From Centrapalus pauciflorus (taxonomy: Eukaryota; Streptophyta; Magnoliopsida; Asterales; Asteraceae), in assembly GCA_020465985.1 (NCBI GenBank), contig JAANYP010005918.1, positions 1 through 64,000 on the forward strand: a stretch of 64,000 bases of DNA. Reading direction: 5' to 3'. Within the stretch, counting starts at the first letter, position 1, and every line of letters begins with the position of its first letter. The notes under the pieces were generated by a model. The model searched no databases, was not told the origin of the DNA, and was given only the letters and a program-made list of their open reading frames with translations. The position numbers were made by a program, and so were the translations under genes. Below, in pieces: positions 46,810 to 59,268 of this stretch.

Positions 46810-47623
46810 TGCTGATTGCCCCATCGGCTACTGAGGTATCTAGTACCCTATCAGCCTCGAAGTTTAGGGTTTTTCTCGCTAAGTATGGGATCCCAGGGGA
46901 GTTTCACCATTAACTACCCAGCCGCCAAGCGACAGCGCTTAATCCCCCCACCGGCAAGATTGCCTTATATACTAAATAGTTCTCTGTTGGTAATTTGAGA
47001 TTACCTTTCTCTTCTTTTTATATGGCCTTGCTTAAGCATTATCAGATCCATCCTGGTCAGATGTCTGCTTTAGCGGCCATACGAGTAACTGTTTTCGAGG
47101 TTGCTTGTAAAGCTCTCGAGGGAGCTCCTTTTATCCCTCTGTTTAGATATTTCTTCAACCTTACCTGCTTGAAAGACTGGTTTAATTTTGAAAGAAGAAA
47201 GGCGCCAGTGCCTACGGTGTTTACTGACCCTACTCAGGGGTTGCGTGAATGGCAAGGATCTTTCTTCTGGAAAGATGATACTATTGTTTCTTCGAGTGAT
47301 AAAGAGCTTCTTGTATGGAAAGCAAGGGCTCGCCCCTACCCGTTAACAAGCCCTCCCAAGACGAGGGATTTGGACATTGATTTGCTTGCCCTATTGGCTC
47401 GACAAAGCTTTAGGATAAGAACTAATCCCAATCTGGTTCTTGCTATACTTAGGATGAACTCTCGTTGGGGCAGTTCTGACTCCGTTCCTGTGTTGTCTAA
47501 GCGAGGTCTTGGTAGGGTTCCCTCTTATGTTATACTGCTTTGTTGTTTAGCTTTTCGGTTATCTGACTTTCCTTGCTTCTACCTCCTTGTGTTTTTTGCA
47601 GTGATGAGTGTGTTAGAATAATT
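46810..47623 (+). pseudogene. 'Putative gypsy-type transposon' domain ORF, broken
   Basis: The start is placed at ATG 46810 (MLIAPSATEVSSTLS). An N-terminal KYGIPGEFH runs into an early stop, and after a frame change the conserved block LPFSSFYMALLKHYQIHPGQMSAL continues from 47001 to ...TCLKDWFNFERRK. This resembles the plant domain found in front of some Gypsy gag regions (PF04195 by memory). The ORF closes at 47621 and is joined to Copia E at 47693. Not functional. Function of the domain is unknown. Confidence 0.55.
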
Positions 47624-47692
47624 GTCCTCGGATGATTTGGAGGAAGTGGAGGTGACAAACGTGAATAGGTCCAACGCCAAAAGGTTTAGGTC

Positions 47693-48202
47693 TATGGTGT
47701 CCAAAGGGAACCAATTTGGATCTTACCGCGTTTTCAGATGCTGATTTTGCAGGTTGTAGAGTCGATAGGAAAAGCACTTCAGGCGGGATACAGTTCTTGG
47801 GGGATAGACCGGTGAGTTGGTCTTCCAAAAAACCAGAACTGTGTCTCCACATCCACATCCACAGCCGAGGCTAAGTATGTAGCAGTTGCAAGCTGTTGCT
47901 CTCAAGTGCTGTGGATGAGAACACAGTTACGTGACTATGGTTTTTCTCTCACCAACATCCCTATATACCGTGATTCCAGAAGCGCAATTGTCATCTCTTG
48001 CAATCCCATGCAGCACTCACGAACAAAATACGTAGACATCTGGTTTCATTTCATTAAATATCACGTAGAAAGAGGAACAATTGAATTGTATTTTTTAGGA
48101 ACGAAATTTCAACTTCCTGACATTTTTACTATGGCTTTAGACGAACCTCATTTTCAGTTCATAGTATCTCAAATCGGCATGTTAAATTCACCTTCTAGTT
48201 AA
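47693..48202 (+). pseudogene. pol: RNase H C-terminal fragment of Copia E
   Basis: It is homologous to 28782-29275 of element A on the opposite strand: DADFAGCRVDRKSTSGG, then VLWMRTQLRDYGFSL, ending IGMLNSPSS with the stop at 48200-48202. Two small insertions near 47830 break the frame, and the last 98 codons (from 47906) are open. Everything upstream of RNase H is missing. Confidence 0.85.
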
Positions 48203-48954
48203 ATTCCAGATATTTTTTAAATAATTCTACTTTAAACAAATCATTGTTTGAAATTCCTTTATTTATAAAATAACTGTTATTCAAATTAAAAGGTTGTGTC
48301 ACAAATTAAGTTCAATATTTGTTTATCTACGTATATTTTTAATGATTAATGATCCTAAAAGTTGCTATGTGAATTGTACAAAGTTGAGTGGGACATTGAT
48401 TATATCCAGGTTTGTCTGTATTTTAAAGGGTAAAAAGGTTCTAGGGTTCGATATAATAGGATAATTGTTTAATTGAGGGGATGTAAAATCAGGATGTATA
48501 GTGTACATTATTTTAGTTTATATTACTTTCTCGTATTTTATTCCTAAGTTAAATTTATTTTTCTTAGGTAATTTCTCTGAAAAACACAAAAAGATTTTTT
48601 GTTTTATTTTGTATTTTCATTCGCCATCTATTGTGAAAAACTCATAAAGATTTTTATTTTATTTTTTTAGTTAAATTTTAATTAGTTAATTCTTAGTTAG
48701 TAGTTTAATTAAAATAATGTTGAGTTTAGTTACTATTTATTATTTGATGAGTTTAGTTAATTTTAATTATGTCTTCGTAATTTTGCTAAAAAGAAAAATC
48801 AAAAATATTTATATTGGGCTCATTTTTATTTAAATTTTAATTTGTTAAGTTATCCTTAATATAGCCCAAACCTTTTGTTGTAATCGGTTTCGTGTGGTTG
48901 ACCCAATTCCTGACAAAAACACGCGGATATTTTATAAACCCGACCCGATCCGTC

Positions 48955-48965
48955 TATATAAATAG
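48955..48965 (+). promoter_or_regulatory. TATA box of the env-like unit in Copia E
   Basis: TATATAAATAG is preceded by CCCGACCCGATCCG and followed by a CT-rich leader (CCTTTCTTCTTCTTCCTTC). Element A has the same block order at 28051-28080. Confidence 0.65.
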
Positions 48966-49124
48966 GCGGGATCTGATTCTTCACCCATACGCTTACCTTT
49001 CTTCTTCTTCCTTCTCAAATTTTTGATGATCACTAGACCACCATAGCCGCCGCCGCCTTTCAACCATTAAAGCTCACTTCACGATCAATTTTCATCGTTT
49101 TTCTTACATTTGCTTGCTAATTCA

Positions 49125-49140
49125 CTACCAGGTAACTTTA
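49125..49140 (+). promoter_or_regulatory. Candidate splice donor of the env-like transcript (Copia E)
   Basis: CTACCAG|GTAACTTTA, with the exon ending at 49131. It lies about 166 bp after the TATA box. The matching acceptor lies at 63843, beyond nested element B. Confidence 0.6.
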
Positions 49141-49586
49141 ATCTTGCTTTATTTTACATTTTAACATCATTTTACGGGTTTTTGAATATCAGATTATTAA
49201 GGGTTTTTAAACCTGATTTTTTGAACTTTTAGGGTTTTAAATCTGTTCTGTTTAAGCTAGTATAGTTAAATAAAATGTTCCTTATCACTTTCAGCATTAG
49301 GATCTGCATTTTAGTCCATTTTTGTGGATATTTTGAAGAGTACACGTTTGCATGTGCATGAAAATATTAACTGCAAATTTTTCTAAGTGTTAAACTCGGA
49401 TTTACCTTCGGATGATCTACACTTAGTAAATTTAACCTTTAGTGTTTCAGAAAAATCAATGGACCCCATCTGAATTTCGGTCTACCCGAAATTCAGATGA
49501 CAAAAAACACATAAAGTATATAAATTCTTCGTTCCACCGTGATTTCGCTTCACCCGAACTTCGGATGGTCCTTGAAAATTTTTATA

Positions 49587-50727
49587 CTGTAGGTCCCGAG
49601 AGGTTTCTCAAGTATATAGCCTTAAGCTGCAGAGGGGGGGGGGTGAATATAGCAATTTAAAAACTACACACTTTTTTCTCAATGTTTTTATGTATTATCA
49701 ACAAATGTTAATTACAAACAAGCTTGACTGCGAAAAGGTTCAAGCTGAGATGACAGATACAACAGTATGTTAACTAGTCTAAGACAGACATAAACTAGTT
49801 ACAATGAATACACTCACTAAGAATCACTCATGGTGTTTACAAGATTCAGAAGGACAGCTTGAATAAGAACAGCTTAAGCACAAAGCACTGTTTTATTCAG
49901 GCAGACTTGCATGCATGAAAAGACACACTCAAAATGCACGTTCTGATTTTTCACTCTTGGTTCAGCACTTAGCTTTTTGCAGTGCTTCTTTCAATCCTAG
50001 GAAGTTTCCATTTATACTCACTCAGATGATCTAAGTGAGGCTTCTTCATTGTACGAAAAGAAAAAGGTGAAGTCTTGTTGAAAAGACAACATAAACTTTT
50101 CTGCACATTCTGAAAAGCAGACTTGTCTTCATGTTGGCAGAACTTTTGTCTTTTCACGTTGTCTACTGTTGCATAAGCTTTAACTAAATAAGGAATGTCA
50201 ACTTTGCATCTTTCTTCCTTTGTTAAGGCCTATTTTGATATAAGAAAATGTTTGTCACCCTTTTTCAAATATCCTTTTGTCTTCATTTGACAGAACAACT
50301 TGGGCAGGCTGAGCAGTTCTATTTTCCACTTTGTCTTCGACCTTGAAAACTGATCTTGTAGCCAAACACAACACATGAAGACTTGGAAACATATTCCATA
50401 AAGTGTTTTAACATGTTCACAAAGAACAGGTTCTGTTCACAAAGAACAGAACACTTGTAAACTGCCCAAGCTGCTCACCAGTGTAGAGCAGCGTAGACAA
50501 TTTATGTCCAGCCTGTTCAGCAGACTGAACAGCTTGGACAAACTGCCTTTGTTGCAACACATGCAACACATATAACAGCTTTAACTGATATTGCAAATCA
50601 CTTTACAGGTTTCATTAAGGCATAAATAGGCCCTAAATTATACCTTTCAAGAGCATCAACAGGTTTGATTAAGAATCTCCCCCTTAGATGTAGAACAGGT
50701 TTGACTGAGGCGTTTTTGTGCCTAACA
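49587..50727 (-). repeat. 3' LTR of Copia B
   Basis: 1141 bp, TGTAGG...CTAACA. The palindromic unit TGTTCACAAAGAACA occurs twice (50413-50452) against once in the 5' LTR, explaining the length difference. A PPT-like AGGGGGAGAT lies about 45 bp inside the LTR start. Confidence 0.95.
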
Positions 50728-50740
50728 ATCTCCCCCTATT
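50728..50740 (-). other. Polypurine tract of Copia B
   Basis: The minus strand reads AATAGGGGGAGAT directly before the LTR start TGTTAGG. The tract is followed upstream by about 300 bp of AT-rich non-coding sequence (50741-51048). Confidence 0.9.
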
Positions 50741-51048
50741 TGCAATAACCAGTCTAAGCTAGCCTTATCAAAAATCACTATATATTTTTACAGTACACTT
50801 GCTGAAATACAATTACAACATCAAAGTAAAGTAAAAGATCAGTTTATATATACACTGATTCTTGATTTCATAAAACAACACATGTCCTTACATAAGTACA
50901 ACTAATGTACTAATGTATATTACAACTAATGTAAAAAAAATTACAACGTATGTAATTGAAGTACAACTAATGTAAAGTACATTTTGGACTGTTGGTGTTG
51001 GGAGCAGATAAAGAAAAGCCTGTCCAACTGATAGACAGCTTCCATTCT

Positions 51049-54000
51049 TCACCTACCCAGATGGTGATGGACTTCACACAGATGGTGGCATTCCTTCTTC
51101 AAACATTTTCTCCAGGTGCTCTCTGGTTTCATCCGATTCTTCAATTTCACCTCTATGGAACATAAAATTTGGATGATTGAGCTCTCCTCTTTCATGTAAT
51201 CCTCTAAGCTGATCCCAAATAGCTGCCCTCCACTTGACGGATTGATTAAAAGAGTTTGACAGTCTGAATGCCACAAGCTGTTTGAGACCTACTTTGTGAA
51301 GATCAGATGCTCTTTGAAAGCATTTCTTCTATGTCAGGTGATCCACAAAAAATACCCCCAGCTCAGGCTCTTCAATCAGCTTGCCATCTTCAAATTCTAC
51401 TCCTTTAGGCAGACTGTGGTTTACTCCTTTGATTTTTACAGTGATGTCACCCTGTTCAATCATAATGAGGAGTTCCTCTAGCTCAGTATCCTTCCTTGTC
51501 CTTCTGGCCTTTATCTTAGGTTGTGTCACATAGACACCTTCACTAACTTCTTTTGAAATCAGGCCAAGATCCGTCACTCTCTCCATCAGCTTTTTGACAT
51601 ATGCCCTGACAGTCTTAGCCGTTTCTGACTTAGATTCGCTCAGAGCAACTGCCAACTCAACCCATTCCCTGTACCCCATCTGTGCAACATCAATGTAGTC
51701 ATAAGTGTCCAGTTCTGGGCCTGTTGCACCCATCCTGGTTATTTTTCAATTTCCACTGACTGCCTTTTCTTGATATGGGAACAGCTTTGACAATTGCCTC
51801 TTTGGCAAGCCTTCTATCAGCTACATCCTGAAACTTTCTCCTTGCCAGGTTGTCAAAATGGAATTGGGCCCTTGCAGAGGATGCTTGTTTTGATTTAGTC
51901 ACAGAGACCAGAGCACCCTTAACCTGTTCACTTTCCTTTTCTCCTGCTGATTCCTTAGCAGCTTCCATCAGTTTCTTTTGTACATCCAAAGAGGGCATTT
52001 TGATTTTACTTGCCTCTTGAATTGCAAAAGTTCTGGCAGCTTTGGCAGAGGCCTCTTCTTTTCTTAGAGCTTCCAGGGCTTGAAGTTGTTCATCCCTGAA
52101 CTCAAAATACTTGTCCAAAGAAAGACCCATTTCCTTGGCCCTGGCTTTGTGAAACTTGAGGTCTGCTGCTTTCTGCTGTTGAGGATCAACTGCTGCTTTT
52201 TCTTTTCCTTTAGCTGCTGTAATAATAACAGCTTTAGAAAATTCCTCCTCCTCTTCTTCTTCTTGTAAAATTAGATGCCTCTTCCTGCTGCTTGGCCTGT
52301 CCTCAGGAATGAATTCCTCCCCCTTAGACTGACCAGGGTTTGGAGATTCAGCCTGAGTAGTCTGAGCAGCTTGGGAAGCACCTTCCATTGTACCTGTAGT
52401 CGATGTCCCTGCTGGTTGACCAGTGGGTATTGTAGGTACTGATTTCTCCTTAGGAGAAGATGTCTTCTCCCCCTTAGACTTAGTCTTCGAGGCAGATGAC
52501 TTCTCCCCCTTTGAAGGAGATGTACCAGCACCTTCAAAACCTGGTCTGCCTGAAGACACATAGTCAGCAGGCTTGCCAGCAGTTTTGGCAACAGGCTTGG
52601 GGCCAACCAGGCTAGTCACTAAGAAAGCCAAGTTGTCCTTCACCTCTGCAAGTTGGGAAAGACGGGTTTGAAGAGAAGAGGATTGGGTATCAGTAAAGGA
52701 AGTCAGCTTGATGATGTTTTCTCTATCAGAAGTTGACAATAGCAAACTTTGAAGCTGTGCAAGATGTAGTTCAAGAGAATCTTGCACATCAGCAAGGTTT
52801 GATGACACAGAATTGGATAGAGAACCAATAAGTGTATTTAAGCTGTCCAGAGTGGCAGGAAGTGTAGAATTTCAAGAAGTTAAGAGAGATGACAACTGTT
52901 GAGAAATAGCTGTCAGTGAGGACACAGAGTCCTGCTGTAGTGAAAGAATTGAGGATAGGGAGGTGGAGACAGTTTGCAGCTGTGCAGTGAGTGCAAGCAG
53001 CTGTGAGGAGTTATCAGTTTGGGGAGTGGCTGGGAAGGAATCCTTGAACAGATCAAAGAATTCCTTAAGTTGTTCAGACACAGAGTCTGAAATGAGAGAG
53101 GGTAGAGAGGATATGGAAGTTTCTAAAGAACCAACTTTATTGGGCAGCAAGGAAAGCTGATCCTTCAAAGGCAGGTCTTTAGGGGATGGAGGTGTATGAG
53201 TGGATTGTTTGGAGTGAGTAGATGGTGATGAAGAGGATGAGGCTGGTGTATGGGGATGTGATTGAGATGGAGAGGGTATGGTAGAAAGAAGCTCCATAGC
53301 CTGGGCAAAAGTGAGGTTTCCCAGTCTGGAGGGATCAAGGGGTCCTTCAGCAGTGGCAGTAGCTGCATCATCAGGAGAGGGGGTAGAGGATGGTAGCCTT
53401 TCAGACACTGCTTGTTTTGCAGCACCTTGATGAAGGCCAGTGGTTGTTCCCTCTGCAGTACCTTGGTGTAAAAGTACCTCATCATGGGGAGATGAGATTT
53501 TCATTTCAACATCAGCAGTGGTGAAACCTGCTGATGGAATTTGCATAGAAGGGGCAGCCTCACCAGAGGGATGGTATGTTCCCTGAGGTTCATCCGCTTG
53601 GGTTGTTGGTCCCTCAGTAGCTGTTTGGTGTTAAACAGCTGTATCATAGGGAGCAAAAGATTGAGGCTGAACTGCTGGTTGGTTTAAGCCAGCAATGTGG
53701 ACACCTCGTGCAGACTCAGGGTGTAAAGAAGTTTTAGGTGGGGACAGTGTGGACGCAGTGTGGAGTGGAGAGGACTCCTGTCTTTCAATATTCTCAGCCT
53801 GTTGGGAGGCTGGAATAGTGGATGTGGCTGACTCCATTTGTACAACTGGTTCCTGTTGGGAGGAACCAGAGGGCCTAGGCTGACTCTGGGTAGACTCATA
53901 ATGGAGTGAAGCAGGCTCCAAGTGTGCTGAACCTTCTCCCAAAATAGGAGAGGCAGCAAGGGTTGCTTCTTTTTCAACTGAACCCTGTTGAGAGGGAACA

Positions 54001-55232
54001 GAGGGGCTAGATTGGGCTGTTGGTTTCTTTTTGCGTTGGTATAGAATGTGAGATGAAGTGGGGGATTTTGGAGAGAAGATGAGAGGTTCAGACTGGATAG
54101 ATTTGGAGACTGGGTCAGAAACAAGTGGGTTGACCTGTTCCATAGTCTCAGGTGCCATAGAGGCACCAGCCACAAAGGCTTCAGGGTCAACAAATGACCC
54201 AGGGTGAGGAGTTTGCTCCTCCTCAGCCACAGAAGCTAAAGGAGCAGACTCAGACTGAGCTGTTTTGGCCTTCTTTTGGACAGGCCCAGCTTCAGTGGTT
54301 GCCAGGGTCCTTTTAACAATCTTGGCCCTGGCTTTGGATTTTCTCTTGGGAGCAGTTTCAGGATCCACCCTCACATCAGAGGGTCCTTCCACCAAACTTA
54401 ACAGCCTCCTCATTGGTGTTGACAGAGGAGGCTCATTGGGTAGAACAGGAATATAAAACACTCTATTTCTTATTACTAGAAAAACAGCAGTATGAAGAAG
54501 AGTCTGACAATGACATAGATGCTCACCATAATGATGCTTGAATATGAGGCTCAAAAACCTGCGATACCTAACAGCAGCTGGATGGTTTTCTTGTTGAACC
54601 AGGTTCCTCAAATTCAGGAAAATCCACTTAGCCATGTCCATTGTAGTCCCATCCACCAGCTGTAGGACTATTGGGATTTCATCACGGCTTAGTTGGTCAA
54701 ATGAACCAACCTTACTCCCGAAGCACATTACCACTGAGGCAAATAGAAAACTGTAGGTAGGAGACAGATCCTTCCTGAACAGCGTAGCTCCGATTTTGGG
54801 TTCTGCTACACCACAGAAGCGTAGCAAATTTCCCATTTGGTCATTTTCAGGTTGAGGCTTGTCATATGGTTCAGCAGTTGGCAGATGAAGAACCTCCGTG
54901 AGAAGACCAGTCGTTATTTCAATGGTCTGAGTCCCATTGAGAATAGTGCCCCTGATGACTTTGGTGTCTTGGTTATAGGCCCAAGTATACCAAAACTCAT
55001 ACACCATCTCCTGGTACAGGACACCAGGAGTGGCAGTCATTGCATAGTTTAGTGGATGAACACTTAGAAATTCCACCATATGTTCATAACCCTTCCCCAC
55101 ATAGTTTTTGGGAATGGTTAAGTTGGCAATGTAGTTGGTGGGCTTGATGGTCAGCATCTTGGTGACTGATGAGTGTTTCACAACATCATCACCAACGAAT
55201 ACTGGGAGAAAGGGATTGTTTCTTTGAGCCAT
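51049..55232 (-). pseudogene. Env-position ORF of Copia B
   Basis: The start is ATG 55232 (MAQRNNPFLPVFVGDD), conserved in the array copies; the frame is open 36 bp further without an ATG. One frame runs to about 51699, with stops at 53631-53633 (TAA) and 52872-52874 (TGA). A frameshift near 51720 moves it into the frame ending GVFFVDHLT at 51329, beyond which homology continues to about 51049. N-terminal module: HPLNYA, GVLYQEMVYEFWYT and LHLP within the first 120 residues, then MGNLLRFCGV...SFDQLSRDEIPI. The middle is Pro/Ser/Gln-rich. A charged coiled-coil region (AADLKFHKARAKEMGLSLDKY) lies at 51800-52200. The C-terminal module shares GVxFV with element A. No signal peptide or membrane helix is visible. 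Role unknown; it is tied to the element by position and its own TATA box. Confidence 0.75.
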
Positions 55233-55336
55233 TTGTGAAGGTTTGGGATTGTGAGAAGCAGAAGACACTTAGTCGATTTAGGGTTCTTGAGGATTTCTTG
55301 AAATAGTGATGGAGAGGAAGATGAAACAGTAGGGGG

Positions 55337-55344
55337 TATTTATA
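55337..55344 (-). promoter_or_regulatory. TATAAATA box upstream of the env-like ORF (Copia B)
   Basis: The minus strand reads CCTATAAATACC, 105 bp upstream of ATG 55232. It is preceded by CT-rich TTTCTCTCTCATACTCACTC. It is identical in core and position type to the four array copies although the neighbouring spacer has diverged. Confidence 0.65.
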
Positions 55345-55935
55345 GGATTTGAATGTGAGTGAGTATGAGAGAGAAATATTTGGGCGGTTGATTTGAAAAG
55401 GTCGTTAACGGAAAACGGAACGGTTGTCCATGTCAGACCGTTTATCAGACCACTTGAGCCCTTTTTAATCACTAACACACATAACCCACATTATCCGCAG
55501 TAATTAAGTTAAATAAAAATAAAAATTAAGTAACTTAATTGTGAAGAAAGGTAGTTAAAAACTGTTGGTCTAAGTTGTTGGTCAAACCTGTGATGAGTAG
55601 AGTCATCACAAGCTGTTCATTCTTCAAACTGTTCACTCTTCACACTGTACCTTCAACCTGTGCTCTAATGTAAGATCAGGTTGTGTTCTATATTTGAACA
55701 GATTACAGGACAATGTCTTATAGATCAGTGTGATAGAGTGAGCAGGGTGAAGAGTAGACCATCAGAGCAGGTTTTAACATGCAAGCTGTTATTGTTCAAC
55801 CTGTTATATGCTCAAGCTATTCAAGTTTTTCAGAAAAATGGCCAAGTACAGAACATGCATAACCTGTTCTGTCTAAGCTGTTCTGAGAAACTTGAGCAGT
55901 GTGAGACATACATAGTCTTAGACCTTTGAGGACAC

Positions 55936-58900
55936 TTAGTCACTCTTGTTTAACATGCCCAGCTTGCTAACAAGGTAATTAAACCTGGTTTCATCAAGAG
56001 GTTTGGTGAAAATGTCTCCAAGCTGTTCATTAGTGGAAATAAAACGTACCTCCACATTACCTTTCTAAATGTGTTCCCTGATGAAATGATGTCTGACCTC
56101 AATATGCTTTGTTCTTGAATGAAATACTGGATTGTTGGAAATGGCTATGGCACTTGTGTTATCACACAGAATAGGAATTTTCCTATACACAAGTCCATAG
56201 TCTTCAAGCTGATGCTGCATCCACAGAATCTGCCCACAGCAGCTTCCAGCAGCAATGTACTCAGCTTCAGCAGTAGAAGTAGACACTGAGTTCTGCTTTT
56301 TGCTACACCAACTTATCAACTTACCACCAAGGAGTTGACATCCACCTCTTGTGCTTTTCCTATCTAGCCTGCATCCTGCAAAATCAGAATCTGAATAACC
56401 TGTTAGTTCAAGGCTTGAGTCTTTAGGATACCAAAGACCCAAACCTGATGTGCCTTTCAGGTATCTGAAGATTCTTTTAACAACAGCTAGATGAGATTCC
56501 TTTGGATCAGCTTGGAACCTAGCACACAAACAGGTGGCAAACATAATATCAGGTCTACTAGCAGTTAAATATAGCAAGCTCCCAATCATACCTCTGTATG
56601 CTGTTACTGAAACAGCTTTGCCACTGGCATCAGCATCCAATTTTACATTGGTTGCCATTGGGGTTTTAATAGGAGAACTTTGATCAAATTTAAACTTTTT
56701 CAAGAGATCTAAAGTATACTTTCTTTGATTTTTAAAAATTCCAGTTGAGGTTTGTTTAACCTATAATCCTAAAAAGAAAGTAAGTTCTCCCATCATACTC
56801 ATTTCATATTTGGATTTCATGAGTAATGAAAAATTCTTGCATAACTGCTCATTGGTAGAACCAAATATTATGTCATCCACATAAATTTGAACAAGCATAA
56901 TATCAGACTTCACCTTCTTTATGAACAGTGTGGTATCCACTTTATCTCTGGAATACCCATTGCTCATAAGGAATTCAGTAAGAGTGTCATACCAGGCTCT
57001 AGGGGCTTGTTTGAGACCATAGAGAGCTTTGTCCAACTTATAGACAAAACCTGGATGTTGTTCATTTTCAAAACCTGGAGGCTGCTTGACATAAACTTCT
57101 TCTTGCAGCTTCCCATTCAAAAATGCACTCTTCACATCCATTTGAAATACCTTAATGCTCTTATGAGCAGCGTAGGCTAGATACAAACGAATTGCTTCTA
57201 GCCTGGCCACAGGAGCAAATGTCTCATCATAGTCAATTCCTTCCTCTTGTCTATAACCCTGAGCAACCAGTCTTGCCTTATTTCTAATGACATGACCTTG
57301 CTCATCCATCTTATTCCTGAAAACCCATTTAGTGCCAATTATAGTTTTTCCTTTAGGAGCAGGGACCCGCTTCCATACCTTGTTTCTCTCAAACTGATTG
57401 AGTTCTTCTTGCATGGCAGTGATCCAGTTGGCATCTTTTAGTGCTTCATCCACATTATTTGGCTCCATTAGTGAAACAAAACTGGAGAACATACAAAAGT
57501 TCCCTAAGCTGTCCCACCTTGTTTGTACCCCTTTGTTGATGTCACCAATTATTTGATCATTGGGGTGACATCTGATCCACTTAGGATCATTCTTCAATGA
57601 GGATTCTCCTGAGTTATCATCAGCTTCAGCGGGTCCTGTTGAACAGCTATCAAGATTTTCAGACACACTGTTGTCTTGAGACTGTTCACTTGTTGAACAT
57701 GACTGACCACTGTTGAACATATCGGCAGAGGAACCAGGAAAGTCAACATTGATAGGTTCAGGACATGCAGTTGTAATTAAGTCAGTACACTTATTTACAC
57801 AGGGTGTATTGACATAATCATCATCATGCCCATCTTGATTAACAGGTTCCACACTGGATGTAGTGGAAGCTTTTGAGTCCTCTTCACTGTTTGAATGCAT
57901 GAGATCATCAAAGTTTAATTCTCCTGAAACTGATTCAAGATCAGCTTTGGTGGAAGCATTCTTGGACTCTTCAAAGGTGACATTGATAGATTCATCTATC
58001 ACCTTTCTTTTGTTGTTGTACACTCTGTAGGCTTTGGAGATAGCAGAGTAGCCAACAAACACACCTTCATCAGCTTTTGGTTCAAACTTTGCCAGTTGCT
58101 CCCTTTGATTCAGAATGAAGCAGGGACACCCAAACACATGGAAGTAACCGACATTTGGCTTCCTCCCTTTGAGCAGCTCATAGGGAGTCTTGTTAAACCT
58201 TTTCACCACTAAGGATCTGTTCTGGGTGAAGCAGGCAGTGTTAACAGCTTCAGCCCAGAATGATGAAGGTAAACCAGATGCACACAGCATGGTTCTAGCA
58301 GCTTCAATGAGAGTTCGGTTTCTCCTTTCAGCAACTCCATTTTGTTGTGGAGTTCTTACAGCTGAAAAGTTTTAAATGATTCCTTTCTCTTCACAGAAGT
58401 CCTCAAGAGTACTGTTTCTGAATTCAGTACCATGATCACTTCTAAGCTGCGTCACTTGGGCAGAGTTCAGCATTTCCATCTATTTCACAAATCCAATAAT
58501 TTCTCTAGCATTCTCTCCTTTTCTCTTCAGGAAGATAACCCATGTGTACCTGGAGAACTCATCCACCATTACTAGAGTGTATCTTCTTCCTCCTAGACTT
58601 GGGACATTGACAGGTCCAAACAAGTCCATGTGGATTAAGAAGAGAGGAGTATCAATAGAAAAATTATGTTTGCATTTAAAAGATGATTTCCTCTGCTTGC
58701 CTTTCTCACAAGCTGTGCAGAGTCTATCCTTAGTAAAAGTCATAGAAGGCAAACCTGTCACTAACTCTTTCTTATAGAGTTTGTTGATGTTCTTGAAGTT
58801 CAAATGTGACAGCCTTCTGTGCCATAGCCAATTTAGATCTGCATTTGTTCTTGTGAGAAAACAGGTTTCAGTTGTGGGATCAGCAGATTGCATGTCCACA

Positions 58901-59268
58901 ACATATACACCTTTCTTTCGTTGAGCACACAGCACAACTTTGCCTTGGGGATCCAATATGTAACCCAGGTGCTCATCAAAGTTAACCTTGTAGCCAGCAT
59001 CACACAGTTGACTTATGCTAACAAGGTTATGTTTCAGCCCAACTACATAGGCTACTCTTTTGAACACTGCAGCACCAGCTTTAAGAGTTCCATATCCCTC
59101 AATGAATCCCTGTACATTGTCACCAAATGTGACTTTTGGCCCTTTTTCAGGCCTGAGATAACTCAGCAGGTCCTTACAACCTGTCATGTGCCCTGAGCAG
59201 CCACTGTCCAAGTACCAAACCTGGGATGGTTGTTTTTCCTGCAGAGTGACAAGAAGAATATTAGTCAT
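55936..59268 (-). pseudogene. pol: Pol of Copia B (1110 codons, nonsense codons only)
   Basis: ATG 59268 to TAA 55936-55938 is one frame with no indel. In-frame stops lie at about 58480, 58372, 56761 and 56065. Domains: protease WYLDSGCSGHMTG (about 59185-59225), HHCC finger LWHRRLSHLN...LCTACEKGK (58700-58840), integrase HMDLFGP...SDHGTEF (58430-58640), RT from IGTKWVFRNK (about 57325) with QMDVKSAFLNG and YVDDIIFGS (about 56860-56890), and RNase H SDSDFAGCRLDRKS...TAEAEYIAAG...LCDNTSAI (56100-56420). The stop at 56761 replaces a Gln kept in the array copies (GLQVKQT). Start and gag stop overlap by 8 bp, pol being in the +1 frame. Confidence 0.92.

Larger units (their letters stand above)
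47693..49586 (+). mobile_element. Copia element E (A family), left part
   Basis: A plus-strand A-family copy that begins abruptly inside RNase H (47693). It continues through the pol end, the spacer with promoter and splice donor, and the first part of the intron. It stops at 49586, where Copia B is inserted with TSD TATAC. The remaining part resumes at 63191. Confidence 0.85.

Noticed and set aside
46545..47621. Host protein-coding gene
   Set aside because: The conserved block matches a domain known from plant gypsy-type elements, the frame is broken, and transposon remnants flank it on both sides.
51049..55232. True retroviral envelope glycoprotein in Copia B
   Set aside because: There is no signal peptide, hydrophobic fusion segment, transmembrane helix or cysteine framework. 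Only the position after pol suggests env.
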